Source: Demequina subtropica (GTDB lineage: Bacteria; Actinomycetota; Actinomycetes; Actinomycetales; Demequinaceae). Taken from it: a stretch of 64,000 nucleotides of DNA. Positions within the stretch are counted from its first letter, which is position 1. The number at the start of each line of letters is the position of its first letter. A program made the translations under genes and the position numbers. The stretch is taken from the NCBI RefSeq assembly GCF_000971235.1, contig NZ_BBMB01000004.1, positions 5,123 through 69,122 on the forward strand, given 5' to 3'. The notes under the pieces are model-generated. The model was not told the origin of the DNA. It did no database searches and saw only the letters and a program-made list of their open reading frames with translations. Of the stretch, positions 52,956 through 61,200 are shown in pieces.

Positions 52956-52979
52956 TGCGAAGGGCAGCCTGGTTGGTGA
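52956..52979 (+). repeat. 3' fragment matching the end of the gene at 49288
   Basis: 24 bases encoding TCEGQPGW and stop align with the last 24 bases of the gene at 49288 (encoding ACQGQPGW and stop) with about five differences. It lies directly before the 52984 gene and may be a scar of the cassette duplication. Confidence 0.4.
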
Positions 52980-52983
52980 CGTC

Positions 52984-53250
52984 GTGAGGACGAGCCTCGC
53001 GTGGCTGGGTGCCTCGCTCGCGTCCGCCGCGTTGCTCTTGTGGCTCGTCGCGCGCGACGACCCGGACGACCGCTCGCGTCCGCTGAGCTATGCGTTCCTG
53101 CTCGCCGCCGTGGGCGCGGCGCTCGCGCTCGCACGGGTGATCGCGACGGCCGTGCGGGCTGCGAGCGGGGACCGCGGATCCGTCGCGCCGTACGGGGTGG
53201 TGCGACCGCTGCCCGAGGACAACCACACGAGAGGTACGAGCGATGGCTGA
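52984..53250 (+). CDS. Small two-helix membrane protein, cassette 2
   Basis: An 88-residue protein with two transmembrane helices (about residues 5-22 and 35-58) joined by an acidic loop (RDDPDDRS) and a polar C-terminus. Not recognised. GTG start; its end overlaps the next gene by 8 bases, so the two are coupled. There is no intact equivalent in cassette 1. Confidence 0.6.
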   Translation: MRTSLAWLGASLASAALLLWLVARDDPDDRSRPLSYAFLLAAVGAALALARVIATAVRAASGDRGSVAPYGVVRPLPEDNHTRGTSDG

Positions 53251-53860
53251 AGCCGGCACGCTGGAGACGCTGTACGAGAACAAGCCCCTCGCGGGGATCG
53301 CGACCATGCTGAAGTCGGGAGCGGTGCTGCTCATCGCGGGTGCCGCGGCGGCCGTCATCCTCATGGCGACCGACGTCAACCTCGTGGTGCGGCTGATCGT
53401 CTGCGGGCTCGCGCTGATCCCGTTCGTCAAGGCGCTCGGCGGCCTGGCCGGCGGCATCGGTCAGTTCACGGCCGAGGGGAAGGTCGCCATCGGCGTGTCC
53501 GAGGCGGGTCTGCGCGTCCCCGGCTCCGGCCTCATCCCTTGGGGCGAGGTGGAGAAGGTGACGTTCCGGTGCATGAACACGGCGCCTGCTCAGTCCGCCG
53601 CGCTCGAGCGGGCGATCAAGATCACCGAGAACTGCATCGTGGTGACTCGGACGGGGGAGTGGTCGCAGGAGCGCCCCTTCTTCGTCAAGGCGTCTGCGAC
53701 CGCGTTCCAGTGCGACTTGCGGGGTGGCGAACAGGAGTACGTGGCGATCGCGCGCCACGTGAAGGAGGCCGCGCAGCGTCATGGCAGGCCGGTCGAGCTG
53801 CTCAACCCCGGACGCCCGTGGATGGCCGATGCCCTGGGCTTCGCACCGAGTGCGCAGTAG
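53243..53860 (+). CDS. Membrane protein with PH-like domain, cassette 2
   Basis: A 205-residue protein: a short polar start, two transmembrane helices (about 26-48 and 52-72) and a soluble domain (about 80-185) with strands resembling bacterial PH-like domains (IGVSEAGLRVPGSGLIPWGEVEKV). GAGAGG lies before the ATG. A decayed copy is present at 49599-49925, and a more distant relative of similar layout is at 58740. Function unknown; the recurrence within this locus suggests a T7SS role. Confidence 0.68.
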   Translation: MAEAGTLETLYENKPLAGIATMLKSGAVLLIAGAAAAVILMATDVNLVVRLIVCGLALIPFVKALGGLAGGIGQFTAEGKVAIGVSEAGLRVPGSGLIPWGEVEKVTFRCMNTAPAQSAALERAIKITENCIVVTRTGEWSQERPFFVKASATAFQCDLRGGEQEYVAIARHVKEAAQRHGRPVELLNPGRPWMADALGFAPSAQ

Positions 53861-53904
53861 CGGGCCGATGCGCGAATTGTGAGGTAGATCACCAGTTTCG
53901 GTGG

Positions 53905-53934
53905 TTGGCTGGGGAGGCCGCGGTCCGCTAGGTT
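53905..53934 (+). promoter_or_regulatory. Promoter of WXG100 gene 2
   Basis: TTGGCT (53905-53910), an 18-bp spacer and TAGGTT (53929-53934), preceded by GTCCGC. Same spacing and flank as the cassette 1 promoter at 49959-49988. Confidence 0.6.
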
Positions 53935-53976
53935 GGCCGCACGCATCAATACGCGGTCATCACCGGGGGAATGTTC

Positions 53977-54270
53977 ATGGCTGACATCAAGGTCACGTCG
54001 GAGTCGCTGTCGAGCGTCGCGAACCAGCTGTCGTCGGGAGCGACGCAGATCGAGTCGCACCTCGCAAACCTCAAGTCGATGGTGAGCGGGCTCGTTGCTG
54101 GCGACTGGGGCGGTGCGGCCTCGCAGAGCTTCATGGACCTCTACGAGCAGTGGGACACGGCCGGTCTGCAGCTGAAGGAGTCCCTGGTGGGCATCGCCGA
54201 CCAACTCGCAAAGACTGCGCTCGCGTACGAGGAGTCCGAGGGCAACATCGCGAACTCGTTCCGCGGCTAG
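53977..54270 (+). CDS. WXG100 family T7SS protein, cassette 2
   Basis: A 97-residue protein differing from the cassette 1 copy at five positions; in the turn, W-S-G has become W-G-G. The Y-x3-E signal (YEESE) is retained. The ATG at 53977 is chosen to match the paralogue and because CGGGGGA lies about 6 bases upstream; an ATG at 53971 is possible. It heads the toxin operon. Confidence 0.9.
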   Translation: MADIKVTSESLSSVANQLSSGATQIESHLANLKSMVSGLVAGDWGGAASQSFMDLYEQWDTAGLQLKESLVGIADQLAKTALAYEESEGNIANSFRG

Positions 54271-54321
54271 ATCGGCGTCGGGGGGCGACTGCTCCCGGAG
54301 CCATGGTGCTGAGGAGCGCGC

Positions 54322-54696
54322 ATGTCTCGATTCTCCGTCTCGACAGGCCAGGTCGCGACGACGGCGGACCTGCTGCAGGGCCTGCTGCATGATCTCGGCG
54401 CACGTCTCGATGTCGCCAACGCGTCGGTGTCCGGCGTGGTGGGAGCCTCGTGGACCGGTGACGCCGCCGACGAGTTCGCGTCCGCGTGGCAGGGACTGCT
54501 CACGGATGCCGCGGCGGTCCAGGTGGCGCTGACGTCGCTGGTGGCACGCATGCGTGCCGCAGAAGGCGGGTACGAGCAGGTCGAGGTCGCGCGCACCGCC
54601 GTCGCCCAGACCGCCGCGAGCGCGATAGGGACCTCGACGGGTCAGCCCGGCGCGAGCCCGGACGGCGAGCCGGACGGCAGGCGGGAAGCCTCATGA
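54322..54696 (+). CDS. WXG100-like protein (EsxF/EsxE-type), cassette 2
   Basis: A 124-residue paralogue of the protein at 50376: turn W-T-G in GASWTGDAADEF and a Y-x3-E motif in GYEQVE. The 28 bases up to the start codon (with GAGGAG) are almost identical between the cassettes, but the coding regions have diverged. It overlaps the next gene by ATGA. Confidence 0.85.
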   Translation: MSRFSVSTGQVATTADLLQGLLHDLGARLDVANASVSGVVGASWTGDAADEFASAWQGLLTDAAAVQVALTSLVARMRAAEGGYEQVEVARTAVAQTAASAIGTSTGQPGASPDGEPDGRREAS

Positions 54697-54980
54697 CCCG
54701 CCACACGGTCGACACCGCAGACCTTCACACGCTCAAGCGGACCCTCGACGACCTCACCGACTTCCTTACGGCCTTCGAGCGCTCCGCGACCAACCATGGC
54801 AGCGCCCTCCTCGCCTCTTGGTCCGGCCAGGCCTCGCGCGAGTTCATCGACGAGGTCGGCGTGTGGGCGGTGGGTGCACTCGCGCTTCGTGACCGCACCG
54901 ACGCGCTCGCCGCATGGGTCCACGCGGCGCGCCAGGCCTACGAAGCAGCCATCGATCAGGCGAAGGAGGTGGCGGGCTGA
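54693..54980 (+). CDS. WXG100-like protein (second partner), cassette 2
   Basis: A 95-residue paralogue of the protein at 50747 with W-S-G in LASWSGQASREF. It ends 12 bases before the toxin gene. With the previous gene it matches the esxF-esxE pair that precedes cpnT in Mycobacterium tuberculosis, where the pair is needed for toxin export. Confidence 0.82.
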   Translation: MTRHTVDTADLHTLKRTLDDLTDFLTAFERSATNHGSALLASWSGQASREFIDEVGVWAVGALALRDRTDALAAWVHAARQAYEAAIDQAKEVAG

Positions 54981-54992
54981 CGCCCCACCGCC

Positions 54993-57719
54993 ATGACACG
55001 CCTCGATCTCGATCCGCGCGACTACGTCGCCGCGTCCGACGCCGCGCTGAGGCGTGAGGCGTCGCTCCGCCGAGTCATCGCGTCGGCATCCTCCGGGCTT
55101 GCGGGTGGGTACAACATGGCCGGGTCGGATGACGGCGGCGAGCGCTTCGCACAGGCATACGACTCTGCGGCCGCCTCGGTCTTCACGGTGCTGTTCGACG
55201 TGGCAGATGCGAAGCGTGCCGTGGCCAGGAGACTCGTGGAGATCGGTGGGCTACACGCGGCAGCCGACCGTGCTGCGTACGGGAAGGACGAGACCGGGCC
55301 CGGCTTCGAGGACCCCGGAGCCCCGCCGGCCCTTTGCCCCCCGATGCCTCCTACGTCCTCGGGGGGCAACCCGATGCCGGTGCCCGGCCTCGAGCTGGTC
55401 ATCGACTTCCTTGGGTCGCTGTTCTGGCCCGACGCCGACGTGGACCGTCTGCGCACCGCCGCCTCCGCGTGGGGCACCCTCGCGGACGACCTCCGCGTGG
55501 AGGCACGCGAGATCGGTGCGGTCGCGAGCCTGCTAGCGGGCGTGGTTGCGCCCGACCGGGCCCTCTTGGTCGACTCGCTCCAGGACCTGGAGGACAGCCT
55601 CAGGTCGCTCGCCGATCATGCAGGCGGCAGCGACAGCAGCCTCGCCTCGATTTGCTCGGAGTACGCCCAACAGGTCGAGGACACGCGGCAGCAGAGTCTG
55701 GACCTCCTTCAGGATCTCGCGGTCGAGCTCGCGGTGACCGCGGGCGTGAGCGTTGCGCTCAGCTTCGTGACATTCGGCGCGGCCGGCGCTGCGGGCGCTG
55801 CTATCGGAGCGGGAAGGGTCGCGTGGTACGGCACCCGGATCGCGTCGATCATCATGAAGCTCAAGACGGTCGCGCGCCTGTTCGCGACGCGGCTCGACGA
55901 GGTCCTCGCGGGTATCCGCGCCGTGCAGGCGTGGCGCCGCACGTTCACCACTGGCACACGGGCGAGCAAGGTCGGCCTCGAGGCGATCAAGGGCGCCACG
56001 GGTGCGTTCGCAGCCGCTCCGCTCACCAAGGACGACACCAACATCTTCATCGCGGGTCTCACCGGCGGCGTCGGCGGAGCGATCGGCGGCGGGATGACGT
56101 CGCTCAGGTGGCTCGACAACCTGCCCGGCGAGGTCCTTGCGGCTCAGGTGAGCGGCTTCGCCGAGTACGGCATCCAGCTGGGCATCACCGACGACCAGTT
56201 CAGCCTGTCGGACCTCTTCATCGGCACAGTGGCCGGGACCATCGGCGCCGGGGTCAGCGGGACCGCCGCAGCGCGCTTCCGTGCGCACCGCGCCGTCGAC
56301 GGGGGCACTGCTCACACGGAGCTCGGGCAGGTCGACACCACCGCGCTCCGACCCGAGTCGATGGACCTGCCGGCGCGGAGCGCGGATGTCCCCGTGACTT
56401 CCTCGGCGGGCGCTGGCACGGGCGCGCCGTCGATCGACGCGGATGCGCCCGTGCGGGGCGGCACCGATGCGGTGGCCGCGACCGCGGATCCGGTCGCTCC
56501 GAAGCCGGACGCGGACGCTCCGCAGAACCGCGGAGAGGTGCCCGGAGGCGTGTCGGAGCCCGGCGGCGCGCCATCCGCGCCGCAGGGTGATGCCCCGCAG
56601 GTATCCGGCGGTGACGGTCCCGCGCACCCCGGGGAACCGTCGGGCGTCGCCGAGCTGACGAGGCCTGAGACGGGAGCCGTGCCTGACGGCGCGGAAGCAG
56701 CGCAGGCCTCGGCCACGGCAATCCACGAGATCGCGCCGCCATCGCAGGCAGACATTGATGCGATAGGCCTCCCGCACATCGAGGCTGGGATGGACACGCA
56801 CCCGACCGAGCCCGCGGGCCTGGACGGCGCCGTGGACACGGTGGAGCCGGAGGCCGGCGACGCGCACGATGCCGCGGGCGACGGCCACGAGGGTGGCGCG
56901 GACGACGCTGCGGACGCCACGGACGCCACGGACGCCACGGACGCCACGGATGCCGACGGGGCCGCAGCGCAGCACGGCGTGCTCGAGGCCGCACCGGCCG
57001 AGGCGGGGCACCCCGGCGACCCCGTCGTCCCGGCGCAGGTCGCCGCGGCGGTCGATGCGGTCGGCGCCGTGCCGGGCCCCTCGACGCTGCCGGACATCCC
57101 GACGCTGACGCCCGAGGACGTCTCGCACGCGACCGGCGGGCATGTCGACCTCGATACCCTGGTGAGCGGCCCTGGCAGCCGAGCGCTGCCGACGCTCATC
57201 GAGATGGAGACGACCGTGGATCCCGCGACGCTGTTCGGCACCGGCCCGGACGGCGCACTGCTCGACTACGGAGGTTTCGTCGACGAGCACATGGTGCAGG
57301 GTCCCGACGGCTCGCCCGACTACGCGTGGCCCGACAACCACGGGGCCGTGCCCGGCACCACGCGCGCGGCCACGGCATCGAGCTACGAGGCGGTGTTCGG
57401 CGGCGACGTCTTCACGCGGGCCGGCTACCCCGGCGGCGGGTACGCGGCCCCCATCGACCACGGGACGTACTACGGCATGGATCAGGTGAGCCTGCCGCCC
57501 AAGTCCCTGTTCGAGGATGTCCATCACTACCGCTTCGCGTCCGACGCGGACGCCCGGATGTCGGACCTCGGCATCACGATGGTGGTGGAGCAGGCCGCGC
57601 CCGCCCTGGGTCGCGGCGGAGGAGGGATGCAGATGCGCTGGCTCGATGAGCTCGGTGAGCCGGTGTCCCTCCAGGACCTGATCGACATGAAGGTGGTTGC
57701 CGAGGTGTTCCTGCCGTGA
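54993..57719 (+). CDS. CpnT-like T7SS effector with C-terminal TNT (NAD+ glycohydrolase) toxin domain
   Basis: A 908-residue polymorphic toxin. Order: helical secretion/export region (AGSDDGGERFAQAYD, about 43-57), second WXG-like helices from FWPDADVDRLR (about 147), hydrophobic segment (about 245-280), Gly-rich hydrophobic region (about 350-370), a long Asp/Ala/Pro-rich linker (about 430-760, including four DAT repeats) and a TNT-like domain (about 765-905). Visible TNT features are the DYAWPDNHG start, GDVFTRAGYPGGGYAAP, SLPPKSL, a V-E-Q-A-x-P stretch and GGGGMQM; the Gln would correspond to the catalytic Gln of mycobacterial TNT. The Arg usual before SLPP is Val here. TNT enzymes destroy NAD+. 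Its GTGA junction with the next gene suggests tight coupling to immunity. Confidence 0.82.
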   Translation: MTRLDLDPRDYVAASDAALRREASLRRVIASASSGLAGGYNMAGSDDGGERFAQAYDSAAASVFTVLFDVADAKRAVARRLVEIGGLHAAADRAAYGKDETGPGFEDPGAPPALCPPMPPTSSGGNPMPVPGLELVIDFLGSLFWPDADVDRLRTAASAWGTLADDLRVEAREIGAVASLLAGVVAPDRALLVDSLQDLEDSLRSLADHAGGSDSSLASICSEYAQQVEDTRQQSLDLLQDLAVELAVTAGVSVALSFVTFGAAGAAGAAIGAGRVAWYGTRIASIIMKLKTVARLFATRLDEVLAGIRAVQAWRRTFTTGTRASKVGLEAIKGATGAFAAAPLTKDDTNIFIAGLTGGVGGAIGGGMTSLRWLDNLPGEVLAAQVSGFAEYGIQLGITDDQFSLSDLFIGTVAGTIGAGVSGTAAARFRAHRAVDGGTAHTELGQVDTTALRPESMDLPARSADVPVTSSAGAGTGAPSIDADAPVRGGTDAVAATADPVAPKPDADAPQNRGEVPGGVSEPGGAPSAPQGDAPQVSGGDGPAHPGEPSGVAELTRPETGAVPDGAEAAQASATAIHEIAPPSQADIDAIGLPHIEAGMDTHPTEPAGLDGAVDTVEPEAGDAHDAAGDGHEGGADDAADATDATDATDATDADGAAAQHGVLEAAPAEAGHPGDPVVPAQVAAAVDAVGAVPGPSTLPDIPTLTPEDVSHATGGHVDLDTLVSGPGSRALPTLIEMETTVDPATLFGTGPDGALLDYGGFVDEHMVQGPDGSPDYAWPDNHGAVPGTTRAATASSYEAVFGGDVFTRAGYPGGGYAAPIDHGTYYGMDQVSLPPKSLFEDVHHYRFASDADARMSDLGITMVVEQAAPALGRGGGGMQMRWLDELGEPVSLQDLIDMKVVAEVFLP
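56913..56948. repeat. Tandem 9-bp repeat in the toxin linker
   Basis: Four perfect copies of GACGCCACG, each encoding Asp-Ala-Thr, in the low-complexity linker of the TNT effector. Confidence 0.85.
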
Positions 57720-58246
57720 GCGGTATCGCGATCGCGCCGGAGATGATGGCGCTGCTGGAGGACGCGGGCCTCGCGTGGGAGCGTGCCCAGGACGGCTCGC
57801 GCCTCGACGTGGGTCCGGACCTGTGGGACGGGTTCGACCGCTGGCAGGCGAACCCCGACGGCAGCGTCGACCTCTTCGCGAAGCAGGAGCGCGGTCCGGG
57901 CTTCGACCATCGCGCCTGGTTCGCATCGTGGACCTATGCCGAGCGCTGGATGGCGCGGGCGCTGGGGGCCGCCGCGCGCGGCGCGATGCCGGTGGTCGGC
58001 ATCTCGCCGTTCCGCGAGGACATCGACCCGCGGTGCGCGCTCGTCGAGGTGACGGTCGTGAACCGGCGTCGCATCGGCGTGCGCGTCGGCGAGGAGTACA
58101 TCGCGGCGCTGGTGCCGCACCTTGCGGCCGAGGCCACGCATGTCCTGCTCGAGCAGACGGAGGCCATCATCCGCTCGTTCCGTGATCCCGAGGGCCGGCC
58201 GCTCTACGGCGTCGCCGACATCGTCCCGCCGTCGCTGCGCGCATGA
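57716..58246 (+). CDS. Probable immunity protein for the TNT toxin (Imm61-like)
   Basis: A 176-residue cytoplasmic protein with no signal peptide or membrane helix. The GTG start overlaps the toxin stop by 4 bases. It holds features recalling Imm61-type immunity proteins: a strand-rich start with DLWDGFDRWQAN and a helix starting WTYAERWMARALGAAAR. The place directly after a TNT toxin equals that of the mycobacterial antidote gene ift. The family match is by eye; the role is inferred mainly from position. Confidence 0.62.
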   Translation: MSGIAIAPEMMALLEDAGLAWERAQDGSRLDVGPDLWDGFDRWQANPDGSVDLFAKQERGPGFDHRAWFASWTYAERWMARALGAAARGAMPVVGISPFREDIDPRCALVEVTVVNRRRIGVRVGEEYIAALVPHLAAEATHVLLEQTEAIIRSFRDPEGRPLYGVADIVPPSLRA

Positions 58247-58743
58247 CCACGGCGGATGCACCGACGGACGCACGTCGGCAGGAGTGGGCGCGGCGGCTCG
58301 CCGTGTCGACGCTGCCCGCGCGGCTCGAGCAGGCGATGCGGCCCTTCCTCGCGGACGGTGCCACCGCGGTGGCGGTCTCTGGCGCGCTCGCGCTGCGCCG
58401 GGTCCAACTCGTCGTCGAGGTTCACCACCCCGCGGGAGAGATCGCGGGTCCGTGGGGACCGATGACGCGGCTCCCGGCGTCCCAGGAGATCGAGGAGCTG
58501 GTGGCCGGACTGCGGCGTTCCTCGTGCTCGCGGCAGATGGGGACGTGGCTACGGCTCCATGCCTGGCTGGTCCCAGGCGGCACCGTGGAGATCCACGTCG
58601 ACGATTCGAGCGAGCCGAGCGAGCTCGACCCGCCGCTGAGCGATCTTGAGTGGCAGATGGAGTGGTTCCTCAACCGCCGCGAGGCCGATCACATCCCGCC
58701 GTGGTGGCGCGCCAAGCTCGGGTCCGAGGCCCTGGCGGGATGA
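58243..58743 (+). CDS. Uncharacterised protein, second candidate immunity factor
   Basis: A 166-residue soluble protein, acidic towards the C-terminus, not recognised. It overlaps the preceding gene (ATGA) and the following one (ATGA), so it is made in step with the toxin operon. Segments such as RVQLVVEVHHPAGE and LEWQMEWFLNRREADHIPPWW suggest a mixed alpha/beta fold. Position suggests an accessory immunity or chaperone role (inference). Confidence 0.5.
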   Translation: MTTADAPTDARRQEWARRLAVSTLPARLEQAMRPFLADGATAVAVSGALALRRVQLVVEVHHPAGEIAGPWGPMTRLPASQEIEELVAGLRRSSCSRQMGTWLRLHAWLVPGGTVEIHVDDSSEPSELDPPLSDLEWQMEWFLNRREADHIPPWWRAKLGSEALAG

Positions 58744-59438
58744 CCTCGACGCCCGCTTCGCGCCCCTCGATGCTCGAGGTGCGCTACGCGCCGGGCCGGT
58801 CCGGCCGGCTCGCCGCGGGATGCTGGACGACGGCGCTCCTGCTCGCCGCCTTCGCGGCCTTCCTGGCCTACGCCTCGGTCGTGGGCGAGGCCTGGTGGGG
58901 GCTCGCCGTCGCGGCCATCTTCGTCGGGGCGGCGGCCTTCTACGTGCGCCGCGCGTTCGCGGTGCCGCGCGAGCTCGACCCGTCCCGCGTGGCGCTCGGC
59001 GTCTCGCCGGACGGTCTGGTGGTCGGCGGATCGGCGCTGCTGCCGTGGCACCGCATCGACCTGGTGCTGATCGACGGGCGCGTAGGCGGCCACGGCGCGC
59101 TCAACTCGCTCCTGCTGCAGAACGCGCTGCTGGGCGTGAACCACATCCGGGTCCAGCTCGGGGTGGACGGTCTCCAGTCGGCCGAGGCGTTCAAGGGCGC
59201 GTACGACATTGCGCTGCCGCACGGAAGGGATGACTTCATCGCGATCGCCCGGGCGCTGCGCGAGGCCGCCGCGCACCACCCGCACGTGCGCCTCCGCATC
59301 TCGCAGCGCTTCCAGGGGGCGATGGAGCGCGCGATCGGCCCCGTGCAGGCTTACTCGGGAGCCGAGGAGATGGCGCTCGGCGCTCAGCGCGGTCTCGCAG
59401 CGGCGGAGGCGGACCGCGCGCAGCGCCACGGCGCCTGA
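58740..59438 (+). CDS. Membrane protein with PH-like domain, end of T7SS operon
   Basis: A 232-residue protein with two transmembrane helices (about 24-46 and 50-68) followed by a soluble PH-like domain (LGVSPDGLVVGGSALLPWHRID, about 85-105 onward) and a charged tail. The layout mirrors the protein at 53243 but sequence similarity is low. It ends the coupled series that begins with the WXG100 gene at 53977. Confidence 0.6.
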   Translation: MTSTPASRPSMLEVRYAPGRSGRLAAGCWTTALLLAAFAAFLAYASVVGEAWWGLAVAAIFVGAAAFYVRRAFAVPRELDPSRVALGVSPDGLVVGGSALLPWHRIDLVLIDGRVGGHGALNSLLLQNALLGVNHIRVQLGVDGLQSAEAFKGAYDIALPHGRDDFIAIARALREAAAHHPHVRLRISQRFQGAMERAIGPVQAYSGAEEMALGAQRGLAAAEADRAQRHGA

Positions 59439-59482
59439 GCGGGGACCGGCTCGTGGCGCACCGAGCATCGTGCGCACGCCTC

Positions 59483-59488
59483 TACCCT
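59483..59488 (+). promoter_or_regulatory. Leaderless -10 of the MenJ-like gene
   Basis: TACCCT with a six-base spacer before the GTG at 59495. Confidence 0.55.
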
Positions 59489-59494
59489 TGTCGG

Positions 59495-60790
59495 GTGAGT
59501 GCTGAGGCTGATGTCATCGTGATCGGAGCCGGGCCGGGCGGTGCCGCCGCGGCCCGCTACCTGGCTGCCGAGGGGTTCTCCGTGATCGCCCTCGAGAAGA
59601 CCCGCTTCCCGCGCGAGAAGGTCTGCGGCGACGGCCTCACGCCGCGCGCGGTGCGCGAGATCAACCTCATCGGGCTGCCGACGCCGCGCGAGGAGGGCTG
59701 GATCCCCAACCACGGCCTGCGCATGGTCGGCGGCGGTCACCGCCTCGAGTTCCCGTGGCACGACCTCGAGAGCTTCCCGAACTACGGCCTGTCGCTGCCG
59801 CGCGCGCAGTTCGACCACCGCCTCGCCGAGCACGCGCGCGCCGCGGGTGCCGAGGTCCGCGAGGGCTGGCACGTCGAGTCGGTCATCCGCGACGAGCGCC
59901 AGGACGGCTACGCCGGCGGCGGCCGCGTGGTCGGCGTGATCGCGCGCGAGACGGACGAGCGCGGGCGCAAGGTCGGCGAGCCGACCGAGTTCCGCGCGCC
60001 CCTGGTCATCGCCGCGGACGGCGTGAGCGCGCGCATCGCGCTGGGCCTCGGCATCGAGCGCAAGGACAACCGCCCGCTCGGCGTCGCGGTCCGCACGTAC
60101 TTCACCACCCCCCGGCACGAGGAGGAGTGGATGGAGGGCCACCTCGAGATCTGGGACGGCGAGCGCGGGCGCTCGAACCTGCTCCCGGGCTACGGGTGGA
60201 TCTTCCCGCTGGGCGACGGCACCGCCAACGTGGGCCTCGGCACCCTCAGCGCGAAGGGCACCCCGCCCAAGCTCGACCACCGCGCGCTGCTGCGCGACTG
60301 GCTCGACCACTCGGCCGAGGACTGGGAGCTCGGCGAGCAGGTCGGCGACATCAAGGGTGCCGCGATCCCGATGGCCTTCAACCGCCAGCCGCACTACGTC
60401 CCGGGGATGATGCTCGTGGGCGACTCGGGCGGCATGGTGAACCCGTTCAACGGCGAGGGCATCGCCTACGCGATGCAGGCCGCGCGGCGCGCCACCGAGG
60501 CCGCCGTCGCGTGGCGCGACGCGACGGGCGCGCGGGACCAGGAGGCCGCGCTGGCGAGCTATGCCCGGATGATGAAGGACGATCTGGGCGGCTACTACTC
60601 GCTGGGACGCGTGTTCGCCTCGCTGGTCGAGCATCCGACCGTCATGAAGGTGTGCACGCGGTACGGACTTCCTAGTCCTTTGGTCATGGAATTCACGTCT
60701 AGACTGCTGGCAGATGTCTACGAGCCGCATGGCGGCAACTGGGCCGACAAGCTGCTGTCCGCCCTGACTCGGGTCGCTCCGGCGGCCTGA
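59495..60790 (+). CDS. Geranylgeranyl reductase family flavoprotein (MenJ-like)
   Basis: A 431-residue FAD enzyme. The dinucleotide-binding motif is VIVIGAGPGGAAAARYLA (about residues 7-24), followed by EKTRFPREKVCGDGLTPRA (a GGR-family signature, about 32-50), ADGVSAR and LVGDSGGMVNPFNGEGIAYAM (about 308-328). In actinobacteria, such enzymes next to nuo or men genes saturate a double bond of the menaquinone side chain (MenJ). The GTG at 59495 with its leaderless promoter removes the 14 residues of a longer reading from 59453. It lies 39 bases upstream of nuoA. Confidence 0.87.
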   Translation: MSAEADVIVIGAGPGGAAAARYLAAEGFSVIALEKTRFPREKVCGDGLTPRAVREINLIGLPTPREEGWIPNHGLRMVGGGHRLEFPWHDLESFPNYGLSLPRAQFDHRLAEHARAAGAEVREGWHVESVIRDERQDGYAGGGRVVGVIARETDERGRKVGEPTEFRAPLVIAADGVSARIALGLGIERKDNRPLGVAVRTYFTTPRHEEEWMEGHLEIWDGERGRSNLLPGYGWIFPLGDGTANVGLGTLSAKGTPPKLDHRALLRDWLDHSAEDWELGEQVGDIKGAAIPMAFNRQPHYVPGMMLVGDSGGMVNPFNGEGIAYAMQAARRATEAAVAWRDATGARDQEAALASYARMMKDDLGGYYSLGRVFASLVEHPTVMKVCTRYGLPSPLVMEFTSRLLADVYEPHGGNWADKLLSALTRVAPAA

Positions 60791-60829
60791 CGGCATCGGC
60801 GACCTCGAGGAAGACGGAAGGAATCTCCG

Positions 60830-61189
60830 GTGAATCCGTACGTGCCGATCATCGTGATGATGGTGATCGCGGGACTGCTGGCAGGGGCCGGCCTGTTCGT
60901 CAGCTCGATCCTCGGGCCCAAGCGCGCGAACGCCGCGAAGCTCGACCGCTACGAGTCCGGCCTGCAGCCCACGCCCGGCGCAGCCGGCGGCGGTCGCATC
61001 CCGATCAAGTACTACCTGGTCGCCATGACGTTCATCGTCTTCGACATCGAGGTCGTGTTCCTGTACCCGTGGGCCGTCGCGCACGACGCGCTCGGCTGGT
61101 TCGGGCTGATCGCGATCATGACCTTCCTCGCCCTCATCACGATCCCGTTCGTGTACGAGTGGCGCCGTGGTGGATTCGAGTGGGACTGA
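60830..61189 (+). CDS. nuoA: NADH-quinone oxidoreductase subunit A
   Basis: A 119-residue membrane subunit of complex I with three helices. Typical motifs: GPKRANAAKLDRYESGLQP (conserved loop with Glu) and YYLVAMTFIVFDIEVVFLYPW (about residues 63-83). GGAAGG lies 8 bases before the GTG. It opens the nuo operon, which delivers electrons from NADH to menaquinone. Confidence 0.95.
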   Translation: MNPYVPIIVMMVIAGLLAGAGLFVSSILGPKRANAAKLDRYESGLQPTPGAAGGGRIPIKYYLVAMTFIVFDIEVVFLYPWAVAHDALGWFGLIAIMTFLALITIPFVYEWRRGGFEWD

Positions 61190-61200
61190 GGCACTGACAC

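Noticed and set aside
52901-52987. 28-codon frame starting at ATG 52901 with GAGAGG upstream
   Set aside because: It is Arg/His-rich, shows no conserved pattern, overlaps the next gene start and is better explained as leader sequence or a duplication scar.
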